Under the pieces are notes generated by a model, which saw only the letters and a program-made list of their open reading frames with translations, did not search any database and was not told the origin of the DNA. Source: Pedobacter nutrimenti (lineage in GTDB: Bacteria > Bacteroidota > Bacteroidia > Sphingobacteriales > Sphingobacteriaceae). From it: DNA of 64,000 nucleotides. The position numbers and the translations under genes were made by a program. The stretch spans positions 62,001 through 126,000 of the forward strand of contig NZ_QKLU01000009.1 in NCBI RefSeq assembly GCF_003208655.1, written 5' to 3'. Each line of letters begins with the position of its first letter. Position 1 is the stretch's first letter. Positions 35,707 to 44,605 of this stretch are shown here, one piece after another.

Positions 35707-37380
35707 CTATTTTATGAGTATCACCTGACTTGTGGTCAAAGCCCCTTCTCTGGTATGATGGTTCAAAAATTTACCTTTTAATTTGGTAATGTGGTAACCT
35801 TTAAAATTTTTAAGTACCTGTCCCTTGATTCCTTCATTTTCCAACAAAGGAACAACGTCGGCTTCCGTATAAATCAAATAAGGCCTGGCGGGAAGTTTAT
35901 TTTGTTCGCCCAATCTGTAATGATAAATTTCATCATTTGAATAAAACTCCACGGCATAGGCAAGGCCGTTAAGCACCCGGACTACGGGCAGATTTTCTTT
36001 ATTATTGACATTCATCCAAAAAGCGGCTTCACTATCCGACTGATAAGTCAGTAACTTTGGATAAAAAGCAATATTAAAATACAGTTGTACAAAAAAAGCA
36101 ATTGCGGCCGACTGCATCCATACCTTAAATTTCCCGGCAGAAGGCATCCTCCATACAGCGACAATCAGTATAAAGGAACCGGCCAGCAGCAGCAATGCCA
36201 AAACAGAAAGATCAGGTCTGAAGTAAAACTGCAAAAGGCCAACCGCCACAAGCATTAAAACAAGGATTGCCTGTTGCATAACACGAATTCGCGTAAAGAT
36301 TTTTCCAGCTTCCAGTTGTACAATATAACCCGCCGTCAAAATGGAAAAAAAAGGAAAAATGATCGTAATGTAAAAAGGCAACTGGAATTTTGATGCCGAA
36401 AAAATCAAAAAAGTTAACCCTGCCCCACACAGGTTAAACCACTCCACATTACGCACCTTTTTATACCCCTTTCGGATGTACTGTACCACAGCAATATAAA
36501 ACAGAAAAGACCAGGGCAGATAAGCCCAAAGAATGGTATGCAAAAAGAATGTAGGATCCCCTGGAGATTTTTTAATCGGCCCGCTGTTAAAAAAACGTCC
36601 AAACTGGCTGTCCCAGAAAAAGAATTTCACACCGGAAACCCCATGCTTTCCGAAAACAAGTTTTTCCGGGTGCAGGTCAAATTGTTGGTACAAACACCAA
36701 AGTTCGGGAAGGATAAAAACCAAAATCAGTAAGGCAGCCACCAGCCAGCGCAGGTTAAACAACAGTTTCCATTGACGGGTCAAGATAAGATGGCCAGCAA
36801 TAGCCCCCCCTACAGGAATTAATGCAAATATTCCTTTGGTCATTACAGCACAAGCTGCAAAAAGGGCACCAACAAGTACCTGAACAAACCAGCCCTTCCC
36901 CAGTCCCTTATAAAAGTGATATACCGCCGCCATAATAAACCCCGTCAGGTAAGGCTCGGCCCTGACATCCATATTAGAAATCACTGTATGTTGTGCCGTT
37001 AGCAGGATCAATGCTGCCCAAAGTCCGGTTTCTTTAGTGTACAGATCTTTTGCAAAACGATAAGTATATGCCGTTCCCATAAACATCACCAGCAAAGCTG
37101 GCAGTTTATATGACCAGGTATGCACGCCAAATATTTTAAAAGCAATTGCAGCAGCCCAAAAAGGGAAATGTGGTTTGTCCAGCCAGTCCCTTCCCTCCAC
37201 AAACAACTCCGAAAAGTTATTTCTGAGCAGCATGTTTTTGGCTATGGATGCATAAAGTGCACCGTCTGGTTCCATAATGGTCACAAACAGGCCGCTAAGA
37301 TTAACCAAAACAGCTATAGCTATAAAAAAATACAGCCACTGAATTCTTTTTTCCGGAGAGCTTTGTTCCATGGTTTCCAA
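35707..37380 (-). CDS. Glycosyltransferase family 39-like membrane protein (ArnT/PMT type)
   Basis: A 557-residue integral membrane glycosyltransferase of the GT-C fold. The N-terminal loop contains EPDGALYASIAKNML and GRDWLDKPHFPFW, where the acidic residue of the first loop corresponds to the catalytic/metal-binding acid of ArnT. About twelve TM helices, then a periplasmic C-terminal domain. Such enzymes move a sugar from polyprenyl phosphate to lipid A or another acceptor. It is followed upstream (transcriptionally before it) by a GtrA gene, which often supplies the flippase step. The exact sugar is unknown; ATG at 37380 or 37371. Confidence 0.88.
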   Translation of the reverse strand: METMEQSSPEKRIQWLYFFIAIAVLVNLSGLFVTIMEPDGALYASIAKNMLLRNNFSELFVEGRDWLDKPHFPFWAAAIAFKIFGVHTWSYKLPALLVMFMGTAYTYRFAKDLYTKETGLWAALILLTAQHTVISNMDVRAEPYLTGFIMAAVYHFYKGLGKGWFVQVLVGALFAACAVMTKGIFALIPVGGAIAGHLILTRQWKLLFNLRWLVAALLILVFILPELWCLYQQFDLHPEKLVFGKHGVSGVKFFFWDSQFGRFFNSGPIKKSPGDPTFFLHTILWAYLPWSFLFYIAVVQYIRKGYKKVRNVEWFNLCGAGLTFLIFSASKFQLPFYITIIFPFFSILTAGYIVQLEAGKIFTRIRVMQQAILVLMLVAVGLLQFYFRPDLSVLALLLLAGSFILIVAVWRMPSAGKFKVWMQSAAIAFFVQLYFNIAFYPKLLTYQSDSEAAFWMNVNNKENLPVVRVLNGLAYAVEFYSNDEIYHYRLGEQNKLPARPYLIYTEADVVPLLENEGIKGQVLKNFKGYHITKLKGKFLNHHTREGALTTSQVILIK

Positions 37381-37395
37381 ACTGGTCAGCGTATA

Positions 37396-37827
37396 TTAAG
37401 TTTTCGAAGTTTTAAACACAAAGAAATAATTTGCACTGAAATTCCAGAAAAACACCAGAACAACAGCGATTGCCTTGCTAAGGTAAAAATTAAGCAACAA
37501 TTGACTGTTAAACAAATAGATAAAGAAGGAGTTCAGCATCAGACCAATTAGCGAAACCAAAATAAATGCAGCCAGTTGTTTGCCTATTTTATCTTTGTTT
37601 TTAAAGGTCCACAACTTGTTGATAAAATAATTACTGATCACCGCAGCTGTAAAGCCAATACCATTAGCCAGAAATTTATTAAAATGTAAAACGTCCTTAA
37701 AAAACCAGGTCAGGGAGAAATCAATCACCAAACCAGATGCTCCGGTTATCCCAAATTTGATCAGGGACAAAAGCCGTTCCGGTACAAGGGATAAAAGATA
37801 AGAAAAACTGAATTTTTGTCCAGGCAT
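37396..37827 (-). CDS. GtrA-family membrane protein
   Basis: A 143-residue protein with four predicted TM helices, of the GtrA family that helps flip undecaprenyl-phosphate-linked sugars. Family features are FGITGASGLVIDFSLTWFFKDVL, GFTAAVISNYFINKLWTF, and the closing FFWNFSANYFFVF. It precedes the GT39-like gene by 15 nt, and the pair is likely a unit for sugar transfer to an envelope acceptor. Confidence 0.9.
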   Translation of the reverse strand: MPGQKFSFSYLLSLVPERLLSLIKFGITGASGLVIDFSLTWFFKDVLHFNKFLANGIGFTAAVISNYFINKLWTFKNKDKIGKQLAAFILVSLIGLMLNSFFIYLFNSQLLLNFYLSKAIAVVLVFFWNFSANYFFVFKTSKT

Positions 37828-37933
37828 TTGCGCTGTTTACATATTAATTTCTAAAGGTACAACGATTTTACATTGCACCATAGGCTTTGAGCCCTATTTT
37901 TTGTAGGTTTATGTTTTGAACCATACCTTCATC

Positions 37934-39811
37934 ATGACTCCTTTAAAATCTCTTTATGCTGCTGTCCTGCTTGTGATTTGTACAGTAAGCACTTACGCTC
38001 AGCAAAGCGACTCTGCTTATGTCCGCGAAAACTACACTAAAATAGAACGCCTGATCCCCATGCGGGACGGAGTAAAATTGTTTACCTCCATTTATATTCC
38101 GAAGGATAAGAACCGGAAGTATCCCTTCATGATCAGCCGCACCCCCTACACCGTTTCTCCCTATGGAGAAAACAATTACAAAACCTCTTTGGGCCCCTCT
38201 GCTCTTTTCCTGAGGGAAGGTTTTATTTTTGTATACCAGGATGTAAGAGGAAAATGGATGAGTGAGGGAGAATATGAAGACATCAGGCCCCAGATCAGCA
38301 ATAAAAAGGGGAAAAAAGATATTGACGAAAGTTCCGACACTTATGATACCATCGACTGGCTACTCAAAAACATTCCGGGAAACAACGGAAAGGCAGGAAT
38401 TTCCGGTATATCCTACCCTGGATTCTATTCCACCACTTCTTTACCAGATGCGCACCCGGCATTAAAAGCGGTATCTCCTCAGGCCCCGGTAACCGACTGG
38501 TTTCGTGGAGATGATTTCCATCACAACGGCGTGCTTTTTCTTGCAGATGCTTTTAGCTTTTATTCTACTTTTGGCGTCCCACGTCCTAAACCCATTACCC
38601 CCGATAAAGGCCCAAAAGGATTCCAATTTCCAATTAAAGACAATTACAGGTTTTTCCTGAATTTAGGAGCACTAAAAAATGTAAAACAAAAATACTTTGG
38701 CGACAGCATCAAATTCTGGAACGACCTGATGGCCCACGGTACCTATGACAACTTTTGGAAAGCAAGGGACATTCTGCCACACCTGACCAATATCAAGCCT
38801 GCTGTTTTAGTGGTTGGGGGTTTCTTTGATGCAGAAGACGCCTTTGGAGCCCTGCACACCTACAAAGCAATAGAAAAACAAAATCCGGACACCAAAAACA
38901 ACCTGGTGATGGGCCCCTGGTTTCATGGAGGATGGGCAAGAAGTACAGGGCAAAGTTTTGGTGACATTCAGTTTGGACAGCCCACCAGTACCTGGTACCA
39001 AAAAGAAATTGAATTTCCTTTCTTTATGCATTATTTGAAAGACAGCCCCGAAAGCAAACTGGCAGAAGCCACTATTTTTCTGACTGGCAGCAACCAATGG
39101 AAACATTTTGAAACCTGGCCTCCCAAAGACACCGAATTAAAAACACTGTATTTTCAACCGGATGGTGGTTTAAGTTTCACAAAACCCGCTGCGACCAACA
39201 GCTATGATGAGTATGAAAGTGATCCCTCCAAACCTGTGCCTTATCAGGATGGAATACAAAGCAAAAGGACAAGGGAATACATGATCGACGACCAAAGATT
39301 TGCAGCAAGAAGACCAGACGTGAAAGTATACCAATCGGAAGTCCTTTCAGACGACATTACCCTTACCGGACCACTAACTGCTGACCTGGTGGTTTCCACC
39401 ACTGGAACTGATGCAGATTATGTGCTGAAATTAATTGATGTTTACCCTGAAAATGAAGCAGATCCAAAACCAAATCCTAAAGGGTTGATTATGGGCGGTT
39501 ACCAAATGCTGGTCCGCGGAGAAATTATGCGTGGAAAATTCCGCAACAGCTTTGAAAAACCTGAACCCTTTGTACCTGGACAGGTTACCGAAGTAAAATA
39601 CAATATCCCGGATGTGGGCCATACCTTCAAAAAAGGACACCGCATTATGATCCAGGTACAGAATACCTGGTTCCCTATTGCAGACCGTAATCCCCAAAAG
39701 TTCATGGACATCTATACCGCAGAAGATAAAGATTTTCAAAAAGCAACCCACCGGATTTACCATGACAGCAAACAGGCTTCAGGATTGGTGGTTACGGTAC
39801 TAAAACCATAA
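37934..39811 (+). CDS. CocE/NonD-type S15 hydrolase (X-Pro dipeptidyl-peptidase/acylase fold)
   Basis: Exported serine hydrolase of 625 residues, taken from the ATG at 37934 where a signal peptide begins (an upstream in-frame TTG would add six residues). The nucleophile elbow GISYPG places Ser160; the Asp and His of the triad follow in the domain (the VVGGFFDAEDA and GPWFHGGW segments). A C-terminal jelly-roll domain with DVYPENEADPKPNPKG is present. Members cleave X-Pro dipeptides, cocaine esters or glutaryl amides; the substrate here is unknown. An M1 peptidase gene follows 13 nt later, so a peptide-degradation role is reasonable. Confidence 0.92.
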   Translation: MTPLKSLYAAVLLVICTVSTYAQQSDSAYVRENYTKIERLIPMRDGVKLFTSIYIPKDKNRKYPFMISRTPYTVSPYGENNYKTSLGPSALFLREGFIFVYQDVRGKWMSEGEYEDIRPQISNKKGKKDIDESSDTYDTIDWLLKNIPGNNGKAGISGISYPGFYSTTSLPDAHPALKAVSPQAPVTDWFRGDDFHHNGVLFLADAFSFYSTFGVPRPKPITPDKGPKGFQFPIKDNYRFFLNLGALKNVKQKYFGDSIKFWNDLMAHGTYDNFWKARDILPHLTNIKPAVLVVGGFFDAEDAFGALHTYKAIEKQNPDTKNNLVMGPWFHGGWARSTGQSFGDIQFGQPTSTWYQKEIEFPFFMHYLKDSPESKLAEATIFLTGSNQWKHFETWPPKDTELKTLYFQPDGGLSFTKPAATNSYDEYESDPSKPVPYQDGIQSKRTREYMIDDQRFAARRPDVKVYQSEVLSDDITLTGPLTADLVVSTTGTDADYVLKLIDVYPENEADPKPNPKGLIMGGYQMLVRGEIMRGKFRNSFEKPEPFVPGQVTEVKYNIPDVGHTFKKGHRIMIQVQNTWFPIADRNPQKFMDIYTAEDKDFQKATHRIYHDSKQASGLVVTVLKP

Positions 39812-39824
39812 ACCAGGAGGCCTC

Positions 39825-41483
39825 ATGAAAAGATTTCTGTACTGCTTAAGTCTGTTGCTGTGCTCTTATACCCTTTGTATTGCCCAGCCCCTGCACAAAG
39901 CACAGGGTTTAAGCAGGGCAGATACCTTAAGGGGAATGTTAAGCCCTTTAAGAAGCTGTTATGATGTCAATTATTATCATTTGGATGTTAAAGTAGATAT
40001 TGATCAAAAATCCATTAGTGGCAGTAACCAGTTTAGCTTTACAGCCACAAAAGATTTCAATAAACTTCAATTTGACCTGTTTGCCAATCTTAAAGTAGAC
40101 AAAATTGTTTACATGGATCTAGAGCTTCCTTTTACAAGGGAATTTAATGCAGTTTTTGTGACTTTTCCCCGAACCATAAAAAAGGGGGCAAAAGATCATT
40201 TTAAGGTTTTTTATTCCGGAAATCCAGTCGTCGCAAAAAGGGCGCCCTGGGACGGAGGATTTATATTCAGTAAAGATAAAAATGGAAAACCTTGGGTTTC
40301 GGTAGCCTGCCAGGGCCTGGGTGCAAGCTCCTGGTGGCCAACCAAAGACCACCAGAGTGACAAAGCCGACAGCGTACTGATCAGTATAAGTGTTCCGGCA
40401 GGCTTAAAAGAAATTTCAAATGGACGCCTGAGAAATACAGTACAACTACCGGATGGTTATACCCAGTTTAATTGGTTTGTCAGTAATCCGATCAACAATT
40501 ACAATGTTACCTTTTATATTGGCGACTATGCACACTGGACCGATGAATATCCTGGTGAAAATGGCCCGCTGTCCATTGACTACTGGGCATTAAAACAGGA
40601 CAGCCTGCTGGCCAGGCCGCATTGGGACGCAGACGTAAAGCCCATGCTGAAATGTTTTGAATTCTGGTTTGGCCCCTATCCCTTTTATAAAGATGGCTAT
40701 AAACTTGTACAAGCCCCTCATCTGGGTATGGAGCATCAAAGTGCCGTGGCTTATGGAAACCAGTTTAAAATGGGGTATCTGGGGAAAGATCTGTCTGGTA
40801 CAGGCTGGGGCTTAAAATTCGATTTTATTACCGTTCATGAAAGCGGACATGAGTGGTTTGGCAATAACATCACCTCCAAAGACATCGCAGATATGTGGAT
40901 CCATGAAAGTTTTACAAATTATTCTGAAGCTCTTTTTACAGAATGCCAACAAGGAAAAACAGCCAGCTCTGCATATGTAGCCGGGATACGGAAGAACATT
41001 GCCAACGATATTCCTATTATAGGCCCTTACAATGTAAATAAAGAAGGCTCTGGTGACATGTATTATAAAGGCGCAAATATGATCCACCTGATCCGCCAGT
41101 TGCTGGACAATGACGAAAAATTCCGGATGATCTTAAGAGGCCTGAACAAAAAGTTCCATCACCAAACAGTAAGTACTGCCCAGGTAGAGCACTACATCAG
41201 CACCCAGAGCGGCCTTAAACTGGATAAAATTTTTGACCAGTATCTTAGAAACAGTCAAGTCCCGGTTTTGGAATATAAAATCCTCAGAAACCAACTGATT
41301 TACCGCTGGAAGTCAGCAGTCAAAAAATTTGATATGCCGGTAAAAGTAAGCCTGAATAAAAACAATTTTAGCTATATTTATCCTTCAGACACCTGGAAAT
41401 CAACTACAATTGGTTCCGAAATTCAAGAAGACACGTTCAGAGCAGATCCTAATTTTTACGTCCTTGTACAAAAGGTTAAATAA
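39825..41483 (+). CDS. M1-family metallopeptidase
   Basis: A 552-residue exported aminopeptidase-N type zinc peptidase with a signal peptide ending near CIAQP. The zinc motif HESGH is at 338-342 and the third ligand is Glu361, exactly the HExxH-x18-E arrangement. The exopeptidase GAMEN-type motif is GMEHQS. The gene follows the S15 hydrolase by 13 nt, with AGGAGG just before the ATG, an unusually strong Shine-Dalgarno for this window. It is shorter than full M1 enzymes (800-900 aa) and lacks their large C-terminal domain. Confidence 0.93.
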   Translation: MKRFLYCLSLLLCSYTLCIAQPLHKAQGLSRADTLRGMLSPLRSCYDVNYYHLDVKVDIDQKSISGSNQFSFTATKDFNKLQFDLFANLKVDKIVYMDLELPFTREFNAVFVTFPRTIKKGAKDHFKVFYSGNPVVAKRAPWDGGFIFSKDKNGKPWVSVACQGLGASSWWPTKDHQSDKADSVLISISVPAGLKEISNGRLRNTVQLPDGYTQFNWFVSNPINNYNVTFYIGDYAHWTDEYPGENGPLSIDYWALKQDSLLARPHWDADVKPMLKCFEFWFGPYPFYKDGYKLVQAPHLGMEHQSAVAYGNQFKMGYLGKDLSGTGWGLKFDFITVHESGHEWFGNNITSKDIADMWIHESFTNYSEALFTECQQGKTASSAYVAGIRKNIANDIPIIGPYNVNKEGSGDMYYKGANMIHLIRQLLDNDEKFRMILRGLNKKFHHQTVSTAQVEHYISTQSGLKLDKIFDQYLRNSQVPVLEYKILRNQLIYRWKSAVKKFDMPVKVSLNKNNFSYIYPSDTWKSTTIGSEIQEDTFRADPNFYVLVQKVK

Positions 41484-41542
41484 TTCCAGGCCAGGTGCAA
41501 CTTTAAGGAAGAAAAAGAGTCTATTTATAAAAAGCTAAACAT

Positions 41543-42271
41543 ATGAAAAGATCCCATACCATTTTTTTTGCAGCAGTCCTTTTGGCCACTTCAGCTGCAA
41601 ACCTTGCTTTCAGCACTAAAAATGTACATCCTGTAACTAAAATGACCCGTTTTCAGGTCAGTGGTTATGATGGTGTTGCTATAGGCGGCCCGCTTAAGGC
41701 TTATATTAAAATAGGAAACCAGGAGAGCATTCGTTTTGAGGGAGATCAGGATGCCATTGCAGAACTGACTACTGAAGTCAAAAATGGTGTACTGGAAATT
41801 AAACCAAAAACCAAATGGAATGAATGGAACAAACTTTTCCGCAATGCAAAAGTTCAGGTTTACATTACAGCAAAAAAGATCAATAAACTCGTCATGAGCG
41901 GTTCGGGCTCCATTGATATGGAAAGTCCGGTAAACGGCACAGATCTTAATGTGATTTTAAGCGGCTCAGGACACATTAAAGCAAATGCAAATGTCAATGA
42001 ATTAAAAGCAGTCATTAGTGGCTCAGGCGACATTTCTATGAGTGGAAAAACAGACCATTCCAACGTGGTGGTCACCGGCTCCGGGAATTTTGGCGGAAAA
42101 GGAATTTCCGCAGAATCCCTTAAGGCGGTCATTAGCGGTTCCGGAGAAATCGCCATGAGCGTGAGTAAAACCCTCACTGCAACCATTACCGGATCGGGAA
42201 CGGTTCATTACAGCGGAAATCCCGAAATTCATAAAGTCATTGTCGGTTCGGGAAGTATAACCAAAGACTAA
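41543..42271 (+). CDS. Head-GIN domain protein (DUF2807), exported
   Basis: A 242-residue exported protein with a signal peptide and a parallel-beta-helix-like GIN domain. The hallmark is a repeated GSG turn: SGSGSIDM, LSGSGHIKA, ISGSGDISM, VTGSGNFGG, ISGSGEIAM, ITGSGTVHY and a final GSGSITKD, spaced by about 20 residues. The function of the family is unknown. It follows the M1 peptidase by 59 nt and ends at a palindromic terminator. Confidence 0.9.
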   Translation: MKRSHTIFFAAVLLATSAANLAFSTKNVHPVTKMTRFQVSGYDGVAIGGPLKAYIKIGNQESIRFEGDQDAIAELTTEVKNGVLEIKPKTKWNEWNKLFRNAKVQVYITAKKINKLVMSGSGSIDMESPVNGTDLNVILSGSGHIKANANVNELKAVISGSGDISMSGKTDHSNVVVTGSGNFGGKGISAESLKAVISGSGEIAMSVSKTLTATITGSGTVHYSGNPEIHKVIVGSGSITKD

Positions 42272-42285
42272 GAGATCAGATTTAA

Positions 42286-42327
42286 GCATAAAAAAAGCCC
42301 TTTCAAAAGAAAGGGCTTTTTTTATGC
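42286..42327. terminator. Bidirectional terminator after the GIN gene
   Basis: GCAT, seven A, stem GCCCTTTC / GAAAGGGC with a four-base loop, seven T, ATGC: 19-bp perfect arms between convergent genes ending at 42271 and 42336. Confidence 0.9.
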
Positions 42328-42335
42328 AGATTTTC

Positions 42336-43226
42336 TTAAAACTGGTAACCTAAAACCAGGTAATTTTCAAGATAAGTTATTTTCTGACTTGCACTATCGT
42401 ATTCATTTCTTCCGGTCGTATGAATCCTGGTCAAATTGATCCAGCCTACTTTATTGCTGTTTTGCAAATAAAGTCCCTTAGTTACATAAAATTTAAATCC
42501 AAGTTTGGCAGAGACTCCATATCCGGCAAGATTCCAGTAATTGTTCTCTCCAACATTAAACAAATAAACTTCGCTTCTGGGAATAACCGCACCCACACCA
42601 ATCCCCGTTTCCATGGTCAGGGAAGTTTGTTGTGACCGGGGTACCCAAATGTCATCGTGACGTTCTATCTCCACGCTGGCATAGTTCAAACCATCGGTAT
42701 GCTCAAAGCGCAGCATATCCGGATTAACGGTAAGCATTTGACCATTGTATTTTCCTGCATAAGGACCAGTCGGAATACCAGGATTTGAAACTGTAGGATC
42801 AATATAACCATCTATCTTTACGGTCTGCGGAATGTCCATTACATATTTCATGTGGTCCCAACCAATGGAAATGCTATAATTGTCCTTAATAAAATAACCA
42901 AAATGAAAATTAAACTGTGGGATAGTCAGTTCGCTTGGTTTAAGATACTTCCAGGTCAGTTCTGTCTGGCGGTCATGGGCAACAACATCTCTTAAGGTAA
43001 AATTATAACCAGGCCCTTTAAAATTGATATCACTTTTATTATACCAGGAATGGTTATAGCCCCAATGAACAAAAAAGTTTCCCTTTCTGGAGAAATTTCT
43101 CTTCACTTCATTGGAGAAAATACTTTTGCCGATTTTAGGCGTTTCCTCCTGGCCAGCAGGAATCTGCTGTGCATTTAATTTTCTAGAAAAAATTAACAAA
43201 AAAAATAGTAAGTATTGTTTTTTCAC
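42336..43226 (-). CDS. Predicted outer-membrane beta-barrel protein
   Basis: A 296-residue protein with a signal peptide ending at NAQQ near residue 20 and a C-terminal phenylalanine (LVLGYQF), typical of outer-membrane barrels recognised by BamA. Alternating hydrophobic/polar strands (for example GNFFVHWGYNHSW, TIPQFNFHFGYFI) fill the rest. No named family is recognised with confidence. Monocistronic. Confidence 0.75.
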   Translation of the reverse strand: MKKQYLLFFLLIFSRKLNAQQIPAGQEETPKIGKSIFSNEVKRNFSRKGNFFVHWGYNHSWYNKSDINFKGPGYNFTLRDVVAHDRQTELTWKYLKPSELTIPQFNFHFGYFIKDNYSISIGWDHMKYVMDIPQTVKIDGYIDPTVSNPGIPTGPYAGKYNGQMLTVNPDMLRFEHTDGLNYASVEIERHDDIWVPRSQQTSLTMETGIGVGAVIPRSEVYLFNVGENNYWNLAGYGVSAKLGFKFYVTKGLYLQNSNKVGWINLTRIHTTGRNEYDSASQKITYLENYLVLGYQF

Positions 43227-43295
43227 GGTCCAAAATAATTAATGTAATTCACTCTGAATGAGCAGCGTAAAATTATGACTTATAAACGGATTTAT

Positions 43296-43338
43296 TCAAA
43301 AAAAGAAAGACCTGCCAAAGCAGGCAGGTCTTTCTTTA
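43296..43338 (-). terminator. Intrinsic terminator after sucB
   Basis: Stem GAAAGACCTGCC / GGCAGGTCTTTC with a 6-base loop and T run on the minus strand, 14 nt past the sucB stop. Confidence 0.88.
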
Positions 43339-43351
43339 TATATTCCTGACA

Positions 43352-44587
43352 TTAAACCCCCAGCAACAAACGAGCAGGGTCTTCCAGTAATTGTTTTACA
43401 CGAACAAGAAAACCAACCGACTCTCTTCCATCGATAATCCGGTGGTCATAAGAAAGGGCCAGGTACATCATTGGACGAACTACAACCTCCCCTTTTTCAG
43501 CAATAGGGCGCTCAATAATATTGTGCATACCTAAAATTGCCGATTGAGGTGAATTGATAATCGGGGTTGACATCATCGAACCAAATACACCACCATTGGT
43601 AATGGTAAAGGTACCACCGGTCATTTCCTCCAGCGACAATTTACTGTCACGGGCTTTAGTGGCCAGTTCAATCACTGTTTTTTCAATCTGTGCAAGGCTC
43701 ATGCTTTCTGCATTACGAATAATTGGCACAACCAGTCCCTTAGGCGCAGAAACCGCAATAGATACATCCACGAAGTCATTATAGACCAATTCCTCTCCTT
43801 CGATACGTGCATTTACAGCAGGGAAATCTTTTAAGGCCTCACATACCGCTTTTGTAAAGAAACTCATAAAGCCTAAGCCAACACCAAATTTTTCTTTAAA
43901 CTGGTCTTTGTATTTGGCGCGTAGGTCCATGATTGGCTTCATGTTCACTTCATTAAATGTAGTTAGCATCGCCGTTTCGTTTTTAACTGCAACCAAACGT
44001 TTGGCAACAGTTTTACGCAATGGGGTCATTTTTTGTCTGCGCTCATTTCTAGAACCCGCAGGGGCTGCAGGAGCCGGGGTTGAAGGAGCCGTACTCGCAG
44101 GAGCAGGCTTAGCTGGTGATTTCTGCGCATTTAAAGCATCCTCTTTTGTAATCCGGCCGTCAACGCCAGTACCTTTAACTGAGGCTGCATCCACACCTTT
44201 TTCTGCAAGGATTTTACCTGCTGCAGGAGAAGGTGTTCCTGTTGCATAATTTTCAGAACCTTTTTCAGCTACAGGGGAAACCGATTTTTCTTCGATCACC
44301 ACTTTTTCAGCCGCTGGTGCTTCTTCTTTAGCTTTTGGCGCTGGGGCTGTACCTGAATCCTCTATTTTACAAACAACAGCACCAATGGCTAAGGTATCAC
44401 CTTCACTGGCAACTGTTCTCAAAGTTCCTGCCTGCTCAGCGGTCAATTCGAAAGTTGCTTTATCTGATTCCAGTTCAGCAATAACCTCATCCATTTCAAC
44501 TGCTTCACCATCGTTTTTTACCCAACGGGATAAAACAACCTCAGTGATTGATTCACCAACCGGCGGAACTTTTATTTCTATACTCAT
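43352..44587 (-). CDS. sucB: 2-oxoglutarate dehydrogenase E2, dihydrolipoyl succinyltransferase
   Basis: Core acyltransferase of the 2-oxoglutarate dehydrogenase complex, 411 residues. One lipoyl domain with the lipoylated Lys43 (ELESDKATFEL), an Ala/Pro-rich linker, a peripheral-subunit-binding domain (ATGTPSPAAGKILAEKG... DGRITKEDAL) and a catalytic domain ending with the HxxxDG motif in SYDHRIIDGRESVGF. It follows sucA by 18 nt in the same operon and passes succinyl to CoA. Confidence 0.97.
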   Translation of the reverse strand: MSIEIKVPPVGESITEVVLSRWVKNDGEAVEMDEVIAELESDKATFELTAEQAGTLRTVASEGDTLAIGAVVCKIEDSGTAPAPKAKEEAPAAEKVVIEEKSVSPVAEKGSENYATGTPSPAAGKILAEKGVDAASVKGTGVDGRITKEDALNAQKSPAKPAPASTAPSTPAPAAPAGSRNERRQKMTPLRKTVAKRLVAVKNETAMLTTFNEVNMKPIMDLRAKYKDQFKEKFGVGLGFMSFFTKAVCEALKDFPAVNARIEGEELVYNDFVDVSIAVSAPKGLVVPIIRNAESMSLAQIEKTVIELATKARDSKLSLEEMTGGTFTITNGGVFGSMMSTPIINSPQSAILGMHNIIERPIAEKGEVVVRPMMYLALSYDHRIIDGRESVGFLVRVKQLLEDPARLLLGV

Positions 44588-44605
44588 AACTGATGTATTA
44601 TATTT

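Noticed and set aside
41880..42260. Repeat array suggested by recurring GGTTCGGG/GGCTCAGG sequences
   Set aside because: These encode the GSG turns of the GIN domain, diverged at the DNA level; not a CRISPR or nucleotide repeat.
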